From Sabellastarte sp. h YS-2021 (taxonomy: Eukaryota > Annelida > Polychaeta > Sabellida > Sabellidae): a stretch of 64,000 nt of DNA. The position numbers and the translations under genes were made by a program. Where the stretch lies: positions 50,659,293 through 50,723,292 of the forward strand of contig OZ024927.1 of NCBI GenBank assembly GCA_964017235.1, in the 5' to 3' direction. The notes beneath the pieces were generated by a model. It was given only the letters and a program-made list of their open reading frames with translations. It did no database searches and was not told the origin of the DNA. Below, piece by piece: positions 45,432-56,703 of the stretch. How positions within the stretch are numbered: the stretch's first letter is position 1; every line of letters begins with the position of its first letter.

Positions 45432-45776
45432 CTTTAACTTTTTGCAGGAACATTTTTCTCTGTTTCCACTCTCCCGTCCTGCACAGGTAGTGTAATTGAA
45501 AGTAGGGACGGCATCACGTTTTAACCTGGCGTTTTTTGCAGTTGGGAAACCTGACACCGTCTTTTTCTCTGGATCATGGACAAGCTGGCTCCTGTCAAAG
45601 TGGTCGGAGCAGACTTTGTGACCCTCTTTCCACTGATACCCTTCCCTCCTGAGCCGTTTAATCCACTCACGTCTCAGTGCTAGGTCCCTGGGGAAGTTAA
45701 AGAAGCTCACTCTTCTTTGTCCTTCCTTCCTTTTCCCAGTTTTATTATAACACCCATATGCCACACAGTGAACCAT
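45432..45776 (-). CDS. THAP-domain protein, first coding exon
   Basis: Starting at the ATG at 45776 (MVHCVAYGCYNK; an earlier in-frame ATG lies four codons upstream), the exon encodes the C2CH THAP zinc finger. It has CVAYGC, the conserved Trp in RREWIKRLRREG, CSDHF (C-x2-H) and the closing AVPTF box. THAP domains bind DNA and derive from P-element transposases. A good donor (AAG followed by GTAAGC) ends the exon in phase 0 after 115 codons. The downstream exons were not recognised, so the rest of the protein is unknown. It could be a host transcription factor or an orphan THAP exon of a domesticated or decayed P element. Confidence 0.8.
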
Positions 45777-45789
45777 GTTCAAACACAAT

Positions 45790-48043
45790 TATATTCAAAT
45801 GTATTCATGTGTATATAAATAATATAAAAATGTTTTATGTATATATAAATAATATACAAACATATTTATGTAATATAAATAATATACATATGTATTTATG
45901 AATATATAAATCACCTTTCAAATCCACAGTCAGAAAATAAGTATACACTTAAATAGACGTGTATAAAAGTGTAGTTATTTCATTATGTTCATGTATTTTC
46001 TGTGTTAACGATGCTTGGATCAGACACGTGACCTAACTCTACCGGGTGACTAATAAAAAGACGAACTGAAACAGCCAGTAGACATTTAAAATATTATCCA
46101 GAAAGTAAGGACTGGAGGAGTTGTTTTTCAAGTATTCAGCCCGTGTTATGAGTGTAAAATCCAAAAGCTGGAGGGTTATATATAGGTCCCATGAAATATC
46201 TTCATTCCTCTGTCAAATGTGATACTAAAATAAACATCCTGACATACTCATGTGGAGCAACCAAAAGTAATGTATTGCAGTGAATATAAGGATTTTATTG
46301 TCAACATGATGATAGGTGATGCCTAAGTTGACAGTTGGTTTGTTTATTCTTGTAGATACCGCCTCCAATATTAATTTCAATGTTAGGTGAGATTTTACGG
46401 AGCCTGTGATAGGACATTAAGGGAAAGTTTTCGTCCCTGGACGAAAATCTTATTAAATTTCACTCTTGGCATATTTATAGGTTTTATCTGGAAGACTGAA
46501 GCAACCCACCTGGCTCCTGAGGTATTGCATGTCATATGCCTGACAGTGACATCCCATTTCGTCCACTTTTATATTCACAGCAGCGTTACAGCTTTGGATA
46601 TGCATTTTTATAATCTGGCACTTGCATGTATAGATGTTTACTTTGGCTTCATCTGATAATCACAAGAAAATCTTCTGGTGATCATTATTGGAAAGTAAAG
46701 ACATGATTACCAGATCTTCATAATAAGTCAGGCTCACAAAAACGTTCTTGTGGTCACGAGTTAATGCATGACAAAATAAAAAATACAATTTCCTAATAGG
46801 GGCCCCATAAGTTTTTTCTCCAGAGACCAAAATCTTGGGTAGTACATATATGGATATTTAAAAAACACACAAGACTTTCAACCAGTGTGGATTCCACTAT
46901 CCAAAGAAAAAAAATTCTATTTGCAAAGGCCAGGTGGAATTAATTCTATATTTAATGCCATTCTACAGGGTAAGGCCTTTAAGTTTGTTTGGAGAACAAG
47001 AAAAATCTATTTAAAGGTATTGTGGGTATTTCGAAGATAATTACTTAGTATAAGATACAATAGATTAGTACTCCCCAGAATGAAAAACGTACTATGAATT
47101 AAACTTACATACAAGTATTTACTTTACACATTGTCAAGGCAATAAATGAGTGCATCTTACAGTCTGGATTTTACACTCACACTAGAGGGAAATATTCTTA
47201 GTGAATCATAGTGTATTGATAAAGGGCCTTGCATGAGGTCTAGCTAACAGCTAGTCTAGCTAACCCTTATTTTGATTGTGCTCACTCACACATGTATTAT
47301 TTCTCCTTACGTGAAAAAAGATAGATCCGTGGACCCAACAGAGGGCTTGGTATGCTTTCTGTCAAGATTAATTGAATATATGTGTCATTATAATAAAACA
47401 AAGCACTCAGAGAGAGCAAACCTCCTCCATTACACAATGCCTCCAATATGGTTTGTTAGTACAATGAAAAAATAAATTTAAAAAAAATTCCAGAATCGAC
47501 ACAGTGGTCCGGATCACCACAATAACTTGATCATTTGCTCTTTGTCCCATTGTCAACGTGTTATTTTTGCCATTTTCATCAAAATCCATCCACATATTTT
47601 TGAATTATTTTGAACAAACACAGTCAATTCCATATACCCCCTTGTCGGAAGTTAGTAAAGCTACAATAATACGTCTTGCATTATTCGTTTGGACATATAT
47701 TTAATAGTCCAATATAAAACCACTAAAATGCGTGTCCACGGGGACGGTAACTGAATTCTATATAGTCGAATGATGCGGTGTACAACACTGAACTTCTGAA
47801 GTCATACTGTGCTCATACAAGACTAACTGTATTCCATTTCCATGTACTGCATGAGTACATTCCTGGTAAGAAGGTCTCGTGACGTGTAAATAGCCTTGTT
47901 TAACGCTTTGATTCATGTGTAATTTGAAAAACAAAACTTTTTGACTTTGCATAATGTACTCTTACATGTAATAAATTTTAAGTCGTCTGTAACGTCCTTA
48001 CAGCACCCGGATGTTTCCTTGTGGCATCCGCAACATCCTTGAC
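45790..48043. other. long non-coding stretch
   Basis: Just upstream of the THAP exon lies TATATAAATAATATA-type low-complexity sequence (45800-45910). No gene is supported in the remaining 2 kb. Confidence 0.5.
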
Positions 48044-48046
48044 TCA

Positions 48047-49316
48047 AGGGCTATTTCCATACATGCGGCATCCGGTATCCGGCATCCGGATACAGCATCC
48101 AGGTCCGGTATCCGGCATCCGGTTGATGTGTTTCCATATGTACTCACATAAATTAGTGCTCAGCTGAATTTTTTAAATTTTCAATCAAATTCCAGTAAGA
48201 TAAGGAGCATTAGCACGGAATGTTAATCTTTTGCAAATGTTTAAAAATTAATTTCCCAACACACTCAAAAAACAATAACAGACAAATATCATTAGACAGG
48301 TATTTGAACAATGTTTATGCTGCTTTTATTGCATTAAGATCTATCCAGAAATAAGATATTTTACTTACATCAAGTATATACAACAGTTCCTCAGATATCT
48401 TAAACAAATATACAACCAAACTTAATTAAAGAAAAGACAATAAAAGCTACAACACAGTACTTCAGTATGACATGAATGTCATATTTTAACTTAAATATTT
48501 ATTTACATACTGAATGTTTAAGCTATATATTTTCATTGCAAAAAGGCATTATTTTTAAAACTTAATATTTGGTGAAGCTAAGACTTGCTATAATTCTTTG
48601 TCCATCACTTTACCCAGTTGATACTACTAAAAAGCAGCATGAACTACAATAAGTTCCCTTTAAATGATAAAGCCAGAGTACAGCAAGTTTCAACAAAATC
48701 CAAACAATGTGGAGGGTTCTACAAGTGTCCATTTTAGTTAATTAAAGTAGTGATTTACAAAGATATGATAATAATATTTATTACTTTTATCATAAATGTA
48801 CTTTAACAGCATGTCCATTTGTTTTATTGCCTCAATATACATAAACAAATGAGGAAGAAATCACAAAACATTAAGTTAGTTTTATTTTTGTAATAAATTA
48901 TGTACAGTATACTTAATTTTTGTGTAGTTTTGGCCTAAATAATGAGTGATTGTCATCGTAGATGCTTTCTGTTTGTTATAAGCTTTAAAATGGTATATTA
49001 TTTGTAAAAATCAAGCAACAAATGACAATTTGACGAATTTTTACTTATATTTTAAACTTATTTATATAACCGCATTTTGTTAGAGTACTGTAGAGTGACG
49101 TCATTCTGACGTAATTTATTGATTTTTGTATACGGAATGCGGCTAAAATTCAATTCCAGGATTGAAAGGCTTACCGGACGCCGTATTCCGTGTTATAACC
49201 GTACCGCATACCGTACACACAAAAACACCTCTTATATTTTAATATTAAATTGAACATAACCGCTTATCGCATGACGCATGCCGGGTACCTGATGCCGTGT
49301 GTATGGAAATCGCCCC
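48047..49316. mobile_element. 1.27-kb TIR element with subterminal CATCCGG arrays
   Basis: The left end AGGGCTATTTCCATACATGC and inverted right end GGGGCGATTTCCATACACAC match. TCA flanks both sides (48044-48046 and 49317-49319). Inside each end is a cluster of GGCATCCGG/GCATCCGG variants (48062-48125; GCCGTATTCCG, GCATACCG and CGCATGCCGGG at 49190-49290). The centre is AT-rich and non-coding. A 3-bp duplication suggests a Harbinger-like non-autonomous element whose subterminal motifs would bind the transposase; that role is inferred. Confidence 0.75.
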
Positions 49317-49825
49317 TCATCCGTGTCAATTAACAGTCGGAAACTTTATACGGATATCCCTGGAGTGTGTTCAGAGGCTGTAGCGATGCCTCAGGAAGTT
49401 TACATACATTGCCGGAAACCACCTGGATCAATAGGGATGGTCCTTGGAGAAGGTCACGGATATGAAAGTTGTCTGCAGAAAAACACAGATATTCCCAGAG
49501 CTGTATATGGACAATAGGGACAGGGTTTACGAATGATAAGGACACCTCAAGGACAATGATGGGGTTTACAGATACATTTTCAGTTTCATACAACACTGGG
49601 GAACTTACGGAATGATGCTTTGTCATGCACGAAAGCCTATATAAGGGCCACTTGGCTTGGTTTTTTCTTCATACACTTTCTGCAATTCGATGTGAATACA
49701 TCAATTTTTGGAACTTTACAGTTTATACTGTATATGTTTGAAGATATATTTTGCTGGCATATAACTTCCAAAAATATTTCAGACTTTTTTTCCAAAATAG
49801 GGAGTTTGGTGAATATTTCTGTAAA

Positions 49826-51581
49826 ATGCCACAAAAGAAAAGAATCAAGAGGAGAGGTAGTCAGGAGATGGAGATGATATCAACACAGGTCCAGGCACGG
49901 AGTCCAGAGTTGGATGAGTTGACTTGTGTTTCAGAGACTCAGCAGAGCAAGCAGGCAGCTGGGGTGGAGGAGGTGGTGGTGGGAGTTGAGGATCCTCTTC
50001 AGATGTCAGATAATGAACACGGTGACATTGCGCCTGAGACACAGCAGGATTCGGATTCAAGTGATGAGGACATTGCTGACACACAGGACACACAGGCTGC
50101 TGGGGGGACACACAAGGGCAAGGAGCAAAGGCAAGGGCAAGTCAACGACAAGGGAGGGGCAATATATATCAGAAGAGAAGGCTGACAAAAGAGTCAAGAA
50201 AGCCGATGTTCTGTTCAGTGCTGAGAAAGAGCAGAAATTAGTGGACTTTTTGCATGACAATGAAATTCTCTACAACAAGCATTTAAAGGACTGCAAGGAT
50301 AGGTCAAAGAGGGAGGCTGTGTGGGACAAGTTTTGTGAGGAGAACAACTTGGAAAAAGATGCCTGTCAAAAGTGGTTCCAGAGCCAGCGCACACTCTTCG
50401 GAAAGGTCACTCACATGAAGTCAGTCCTGGGGGGACCACAGCTGACAGAGCGGCAGAAATGGACCAGAGATAATTTTCACTTCCTGATGGACCACATCGT
50501 GTGCCATCTTAAAGGAAAAAGTGAATTCAGGGCTCCAAAGGGGTCATCTTCCCAAGCCAGTGCAGCAGCGGGCTCAGCATCCAGAAGGGAGACTGTGCAC
50601 ATGGAACTATTCAAGGATACTTCTCTTCCAGAATCCACATATGATCCAGCAGATATGTCGCACCTCGATATACATACACCTACTCCTAGATCACCCGGCA
50701 TCAGCGTGACTTCAAGCTTAGCAGATTCCCACTTCCAATCAGCTCTCGTGGAATCCCGGAGGGGGATAACTGAGTTGAAAGACATTGCGGCCAAGAAATT
50801 GACTGATGACAAGGCTGATAACCCACAACTGAGCTTCTGTGACTTTCTAAAGGTGGAGGTGGTACAACTAACCAGTGACTCCTATGACGAGTTTCAACAA
50901 GAGACGTTTAACTTGTTGACGAGACTTAAACAGAGTGACAAGCAGCAAAGGTACAACCACGGAATGGACACAAGTACCGCCGCGTACAGCCAGGCCTCAA
51001 ACCATTACCCATTGTCTCACACCTAGATGCAGGCCCCACAGCAGCAGATGCTGCAGACATTTACACAAGTTCCACAAGGACAGCCACAGCAGCAGCATTT
51101 ACAATATTCACAGCAGCACTTCCAACAGACATTTACACAGCCACAAGCACCGGTGCAACAGCAGTTCCTAAGCATGCTGTCAGAGCAGCCCATATAACCG
51201 CAGCAGCAGCAGCCCATACAACAGTAGCAGTCCATACAACAAACTGTCCCAGGTTGAGAGCAGCAGCACACGCAACAAGGCAGCCAACAAACTGCACAAC
51301 AGAAAGCATCACACAGCGCAAATTCCTCCCAGCAGTGGGTCATGTCACCACCAGTCACAGACACTAGGAGGGAGAGTAGCCCAATACCACTTACCAGCAC
51401 ACCAGCTAGATTTGGTTTCTCACCACCACCAAATCGACCCTCAGTTGATGTCCTGTACTTCAACAACATACCGAAAACATCACAAGATTCCAGCTTTGGG
51501 GCCATCCACATTCCTCAGTTCCAGCCATTTGACGAAACATCCACCACCCCAAGAGACCACCCAGCCGCAGGGGACCAGTAG
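49826..51581 (+). pseudogene. MADF plus BESS-like DNA-binding protein gene, decayed
   Basis: ATG at 49826 opens MPQKKRIKRRGSQEMEMIST and an acidic region. A frameshift near 50110-50180 passes to the next frame. That frame encodes a MADF/Myb-SANT-like domain (about 50196-50410: EQKLVDFLHDNEILYNKHLK, WFQSQRTLFGKV) and a BESS-like helix pair (50829-50935: SFCDFLKVEVVQLTSDSYDE). A Gln-rich and Pro/Ser tail follows, broken by stops at 51024, 51195, 51225 and 51255; the last three are each one C-to-T step from Gln or Arg codons. MADF-BESS proteins are DNA-binding regulators, and the same layout occurs in Harbinger partner proteins. Related copies are at 30833 and, facing it, 52790-54028. A transposon origin is likely; a dying host gene is possible. 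Confidence 0.65.
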
Positions 51582-51639
51582 CCAGCCAAAGCCAGCAGAT
51601 ATCGCAGCGAAAGCTGATACTATTAAAAGGCTCTTTTAA

Positions 51640-52789
51640 GGGCTGTCAAATGTTCCCAAAACTATTATTTGAGTTATCCTGTTGTTATATGGAAAATTCA
51701 AGAAACCCCCAAACAAATGAAGTAAAAATTCCCTGCACAACATACCAAAACCCCATTATAAAAATGGAAAAAGAAAAGAACAATAGACGATGATCAAGTG
51801 AATATTAATATAACCCTAATTGTACCATCCAGCAAGACAGTTAATGAAATTTGTATTCATCCAGAACCCCCTCCAGGTTAAGTTAGAGGAGACAAACGTA
51901 AACACCACCACCCCCCCCCCCCCCCAAAAAAAAAACAAAAAAAATTTAAAAAATATACAACACTTAATTCTTTAAGTAAGAGACCCCAAAGCCCCCCCCC
52001 CCCCCCACAACCCAGAAACAGTAGGTGAAGGGATACTTGAACCTATGATCCCTCCAATGTCCCACCAATATACACATTTCTCCTGTCAATTACTTCTTTC
52101 AGGTGCGGGGAAGGTACAGTTGCCCTCAGTACTGGTGCCTTTGAGGCGGGCTTGTATGCTTAATTACTTGATTGTCTATTGTTCCAAGCCAATGTATGTC
52201 CTTCCTTTGAACCCTTCCATTTTGTCACCACACAGTAGGGGTGACACATATTGGTGTACATAAGCAGAGGAAAACAAATGCATTGTTGGCCATTTCAATA
52301 ATAGGTGTTTGCTTTTCAACTGCTTTCCATTGCGTCACCATTGTAAAGTTTCAAATGACTGCAGATGTTCCAGAGGCTGATGCAGCAGGAGCCTCCCGTG
52401 GTGGCCAGGGTGGTAATGAAATTTGCAAAACAAAATTATACAAGGTGACAGTTCCAGTTTAATAATTTTTTATTCAGTTTGTCAGTATTCTAGTCACTCC
52501 ATTGTCATTTATTGGTTGAATGTTTTGCTAGGTCTCAAATTTGTTGTTGTCAGTCCCTCCACACATAGAGAACAACTTACTCGTGTGGATGTTGCATTTT
52601 ATTTCAAGTTTGGTTTTGGGTGGTAGGGACGTGGGTTTGTGTCTGGATCTTTATTTGTTTTGAGGGTGGGGGAAAGTGTAGTTTTAAAATTGAGTTTTGT
52701 TGGGGGGGAGGGGGTGAGGGATGGTTTTACTTTGAATTTTTAGGGGATTATTTTTTATTAAGGGGATTTTTTTCATTAAGTTTTTTAGT
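51640..52789. other. non-coding stretch between facing MADF-type genes
   Basis: C runs lie near 51908 and 51992, and GGGG-rich sequence lies near 52700. I could not recognise transposase sequence here. Confidence 0.5.
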
Positions 52790-54028
52790 GCTTTTTTGTT
52801 TTTGGGCATAGACATTCAGCATTTTAATTGTTTTTGGAAGATTCGGGTGGCCCTTAGAAGGGCCGGTTTGGTGCAACTTGTGCAAGCTAATCTGCTGATT
52901 TGGGCTGACTCTGCTGGCTGGACTGGCTGGAAGGTCTTGACTGTGCATGATGAGTGGAAGATGGCACTGGTAACGGTGCTGGTTGAAGTTGAGAGGTTGA
53001 AAATGGCTCTGGTGTGTCGAACTGCTGGTACTGTAGTACACTTGGAATAGCTCCAAAGAGACTGGATAATCCAGAAGTGTTGTGTTGAGTTTCCTCCTGT
53101 GGTGAAGCTGCAACTGAAGGCAGGTTGATGAATGCCTTGATGGTTGCTGTACTTTGGCAATCACTGTAGCAGGCTGTGTTGTGGCTATCTGTGTAGCCTG
53201 CACAACTGGAATGGAGACTGGTTGAGAATCTGGTGTTATGAGTATGTATTCATGTCCTGCTGTGACCTGTGTTGCTTCTGAAAGTTGTAATGTGGTGACC
53301 TGTTGACTTGTGACCTGTCTCTTGTGTTCTTCGGCCTTGTACTGTATTTCACTGAGAAGCTTCACTGTTTCATTCCTGAAGGTCAGAAAGTATCTGGAAC
53401 TGAAGCTGTGGCTGTGGCTGCCGAAGGTCTCTGTGGTTACTTGAACGCAGAAGACTCCCTTCCTTCTGATGTGACCTCGCAGAAAACTGAAGCTGTCCTT
53501 CAGCCAGGTCTGTCATTCTGTGCTCTTCTCAGCTACTTGTCCTGACTTCGTCTGAGTGAGCTTGCCATATCTGGTATGTTGAGTCTCCAACCATTTCTTC
53601 AGTCTTGACAGGCAAGTTACTAGTAGCTGCTAAAAGTCCCAAAGTCTTTCTTACTTCTGCTTGTCTTTGAAACTGTCGTTGGTCTTGTCATAAAGTTCCT
53701 CGTGCTGTTTAACGAACTCCACGATGGCTTCTTCATCTGAATCAATCAGGAAAATGAACTTCATCTGCCCCTTCTTCTGTCTGGATTAAGTTGATTCTAC
53801 ATCAGTATCTGTGTTTGTTCGTGTTCTCTTCTCTCCCCTTTCCTGGCTCTCTTCCCTCCTCTCTCTCTCCATTCTCTCTCTGTCCCTCTCCTCTTGTTCT
53901 ATCCTCTCTTTTTCATCCCTCTCCTCTCTCTCCCTCCTTCTTCTCTCTATATCCTCAGCTGTATCTCCTAACTCAAACTGTGGTTGAGTGTCAGTTACTT
54001 CAATCTTTCTCCTTCTGGCCCTTGGCAT
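52790..54028 (-). pseudogene. second MADF-type gene, decayed, facing the first
   Basis: On the minus strand, ATG at 54028 starts MPRARRRKIEVTDTQPQFEL and a long charged helix (RRREREERDEKERIEQEERD) ending in a stop at 53786. In another frame, 53760-53560 encodes DSDEEAIVEFVKQHEELYDK and WLETQHTRYGKLTQTKSGQV, clearly related to the MADF region of the gene at 49826. An open frame then runs from 53365 (LLSEIQYKAEEHKRQVTSQQ, Gln/Thr/Pro-rich) toward 52748. Several frameshifts and stops separate these parts. The start codon is followed, further upstream, by the motif array at 54271-54830. The two genes are homologous but not recent duplicates. Confidence 0.62.
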
Positions 54029-54270
54029 ACTGATCAATCAGTCAATTGTACAGCTTGTTTAAGAAAACAAAACTTAAAAATAAAAGTGAAACCTCATAGA
54101 ACAGATTTCACTCCCAGCCTATCTAAAACTTAATCTTATCTAATTTGCAAAATGCAAAAAAAAAATGAAAAACTTAAAATAAAAGCTTTACACCAGTTGT
54201 CTCTCAACAAGTCAAAGCCCAAAAATATGCAACTTGTCCACCGACTCACCTTTTTATATCCACAGAATTG

Positions 54271-54830
54271 GAAACCGACAGGCCATAAGAAGCAAAAATA
54301 TTGCTGGCCTGTCGGTTACAGTTCCCGGCTTGTCTGTTAGTGTAACAGGCCTGTCTGTTGTTGTTTACGGCTTGTCTGTTTCAGTTTAAGGCCTGTCGGT
54401 TATAAATTTTCCCGACTCTAAGACCCAGTCGGTTAAAATTACCGACTGGCCTGGAAACTTAACAGACCTGTCGAGAACAGTTACAGACAGGCCAACTAAA
54501 GCTACTGACTGTACTGTAATACTTCCCGCACAGTCTGTTTGTCTTCACGTACAGTCGGGAAGTCCATTTTCGGGACAAGCTGGATACTTGTTACAGACAA
54601 GCCTGTTCAATTAACCGACAAGCCGGGAAGTGTATCTGACAGGCCGTTAAGTTAACCGACAGGCCTGTTTCTAGGTGGATGTATTTACGGTCAGATACAA
54701 GGGTCGGCAACAGACTCTCCCCGACAGGCTGGGAAATTACAACTGACCTGAACCGACTTTGTAAACATTGGTCCTGACTCTCCAAAAATGCATAGTTACC
54801 GACAGGCCGGCCCCAGTGCAACAGACAGAG
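54271..54830. repeat. inverted array of a CCGACAGGCC-like motif
   Basis: About fourteen close and several weaker matches to CCGACARGCC fall within 560 bp. In the left half (54306-54400) nearly all point left (GGCCTGTCGGTTAC, GGCTTGTCTGTT). In the right half (54595-54810) nearly all point right (ACCGACAGGCC, GACAAGCC). The blocks 54304-54360 and 54590-54660 align in reverse complement over more than 50 bases, including TTCCCGGCTTGTC. The array begins about 240 bp upstream of the minus-strand MADF-type start codon. Subterminal or promoter binding sites are likely. Confidence 0.7.
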
Positions 54831-55049
54831 ATGGGCTTATATCTCCTAATATATACGATTGTTTTTTAAACCCAAATATTTGTATGTTTGAAAAAAATAT
54901 ACGGTACAAATATAAGCCATAAGCAAGGCTACTTGCAGGTACATAATGAATGACATACATGTTCATATATATTTGCTACAAATAATTCTTACGGCGGTGC
55001 TGTCGTAAACCTTGCGACAAGTGGCAGACTAAATTACGTTTAAATTTTG

Positions 55050-55245
55050 ACTTTCTTCAAGCCCTTTGGTCTAAGGTATTATAGGAGGACTGGATGACTT
55101 TTTTTTATCAAAATATGGGTCTGACAAAAGTTTGCATTTCAGCAGACAGAAGGTTTTTCCACTCAACAAATGTGTTCATAATGATTTCATTTATGTCAGA
55201 TTTGGTGGAATGAGAAATACAAAGACTTGGAACAAGTCTTAACAG
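55050..55245 (+). repeat. dispersed repeat, partner of 45229-45418
   Basis: It runs from TTCTTCAAGCCCTTTGGTCT to GACTTGGAACAAGTC and matches 45229-45418 in reverse complement. No target duplication is visible. Confidence 0.7.
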
Positions 55246-55267
55246 TTTTACAAAAGGCAGAGAAGGT

Positions 55268-55410
55268 CTATAGACCCAAGTGTCGGAGTGGTTAACGTCT
55301 TAGGTTATGAGTTCTAATCCAACCTATTACAATTTATGAGAAAAATCTAAGCCCTGTCATGATATGACCTTAGCTGTTTAAAAGGGACTTAAAACTCAGC
55401 TTTGTTCACT
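55268..55410 (+). repeat. tRNA-derived SINE (family C)
   Basis: The tRNA-like head has CCAAGTGTCGGAGTGGTTAA (A box) and GAGTTCTAATCC (degenerate B box). The tail ATGATATGACCTTAGCTGTT and GGGACTTAAAACTC is shared with family A (3156). Confidence 0.68.
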
Positions 55411-56703
55411 GACAGATAAAAACAAATTAATTGAACTATTTCCTGTCTAATCCCCATTAAATACAACGTTGTCATTGAGAAAAAAACGCCGGTTGTTAAT
55501 TCAAAGAGAATCAGACTCAATTTTACCACACATCACTTATTGAAAATCGTTAAACCTCCCTTCACTAGTGAAAATGGGTCATAAAAAGAATTATAAAATT
55601 GAATTCTGAAGAATTATTATTCCAACCGCAATAAACACGCATAGTAGATGTCAATAACCTTTATTGGATTGTCGATAGTGGATCAATTGTGTGTCGTAGC
55701 TTGCACAACGACCATAATCCAGGTTATAATGTGTAAGTGATCAGTTATTTTCAGGTGTAATCTGTGACTGGATAGAGCTGGATAGTATGTCATATAGATG
55801 TTGGGGTCATTATATGGATATTGATTTCAACAGCAAGGGAGTCCAAGAATACACTTTTTATGACATTTTTGTCTAATGTACATGATATTTGCACAAAATC
55901 TTCAGACAAAAAACTGTACTTTTTATATCAGAAATACAATTTAGTGGAGCTAAATTGCAAAAGTCAAGAAGGGGAAAGTTAGTGAAGACATGGAAGAGTT
56001 TTCATGAAAAACCAGTGTACTTTGATATGTCTGCAGGCATAGGTATTAGTTATAGTGAAAAAAAATGCATTTATTTATAGCCAAAACAAAAATGAGAAAT
56101 AAATGATAACAACTTGCAAGTAAAAACATTTTCCCACATTTCATGGATGGATTGAATTTCAAGTTGGTGAAAATTTTATGAAAAAAAAAGTTTACCATTC
56201 ATATGTGTAAAGAAATGAACGTTTGCTTGTTTATTTATAGTGGGGAAAATGTGATAAATACAGAACAAGTGTATATATTTCTCATATTTTATGGATAGAT
56301 TGAAGTTTCACAATGTTACCAGTTGGTTCAGACCCTAAATTGATTCAGTCAAGCAAAACAAACCATTCGGTTTTTGCTAGGTTCTGTACGGTTAAAAATG
56401 ACTTATAAGGGATATATGATATTGTTAAATGTGTATATTTCTGTAGATGTGGTGTTAGACAAATACCATGGTTTTCACACTGATATACTTTTAATGTGTG
56501 TTTCTTTCTAAGGTTAAATACATGTACATATAATCAGATGTAACCCTAATATCATATTACCACACTGTATATTGTAATGTCAAATATGCAGATATAGATG
56601 CAGCCTTGGTTTAAGCATTTTATGAATATTGAATATACAGAAGCCGCTTACAGCATTGCAAACCAAATATTTGCAAAGAGTGTACTATCAAATAATGTAT
56701 TCC
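55411..56703. other. non-coding stretch upstream of the LRR-Ig gene
   Basis: No coding exon is supported. A possible 3' splice site (CAAATATGCAG) at about 56580-56590 could end a 5' UTR intron of the LRR-Ig gene; this is a guess from the consensus only. Confidence 0.45.

Noticed and set aside
51023-51511. 162-codon Cys-rich minus-strand open frame
   Set aside because: The Cys and Gly runs are the antisense of the CAG-rich Gln tract in the decayed MADF-type gene.
51640-52789. Harbinger transposase between the two MADF-type genes
   Set aside because: I looked for YKG, VENAFGIL and LHN-type motifs on both strands and saw none.
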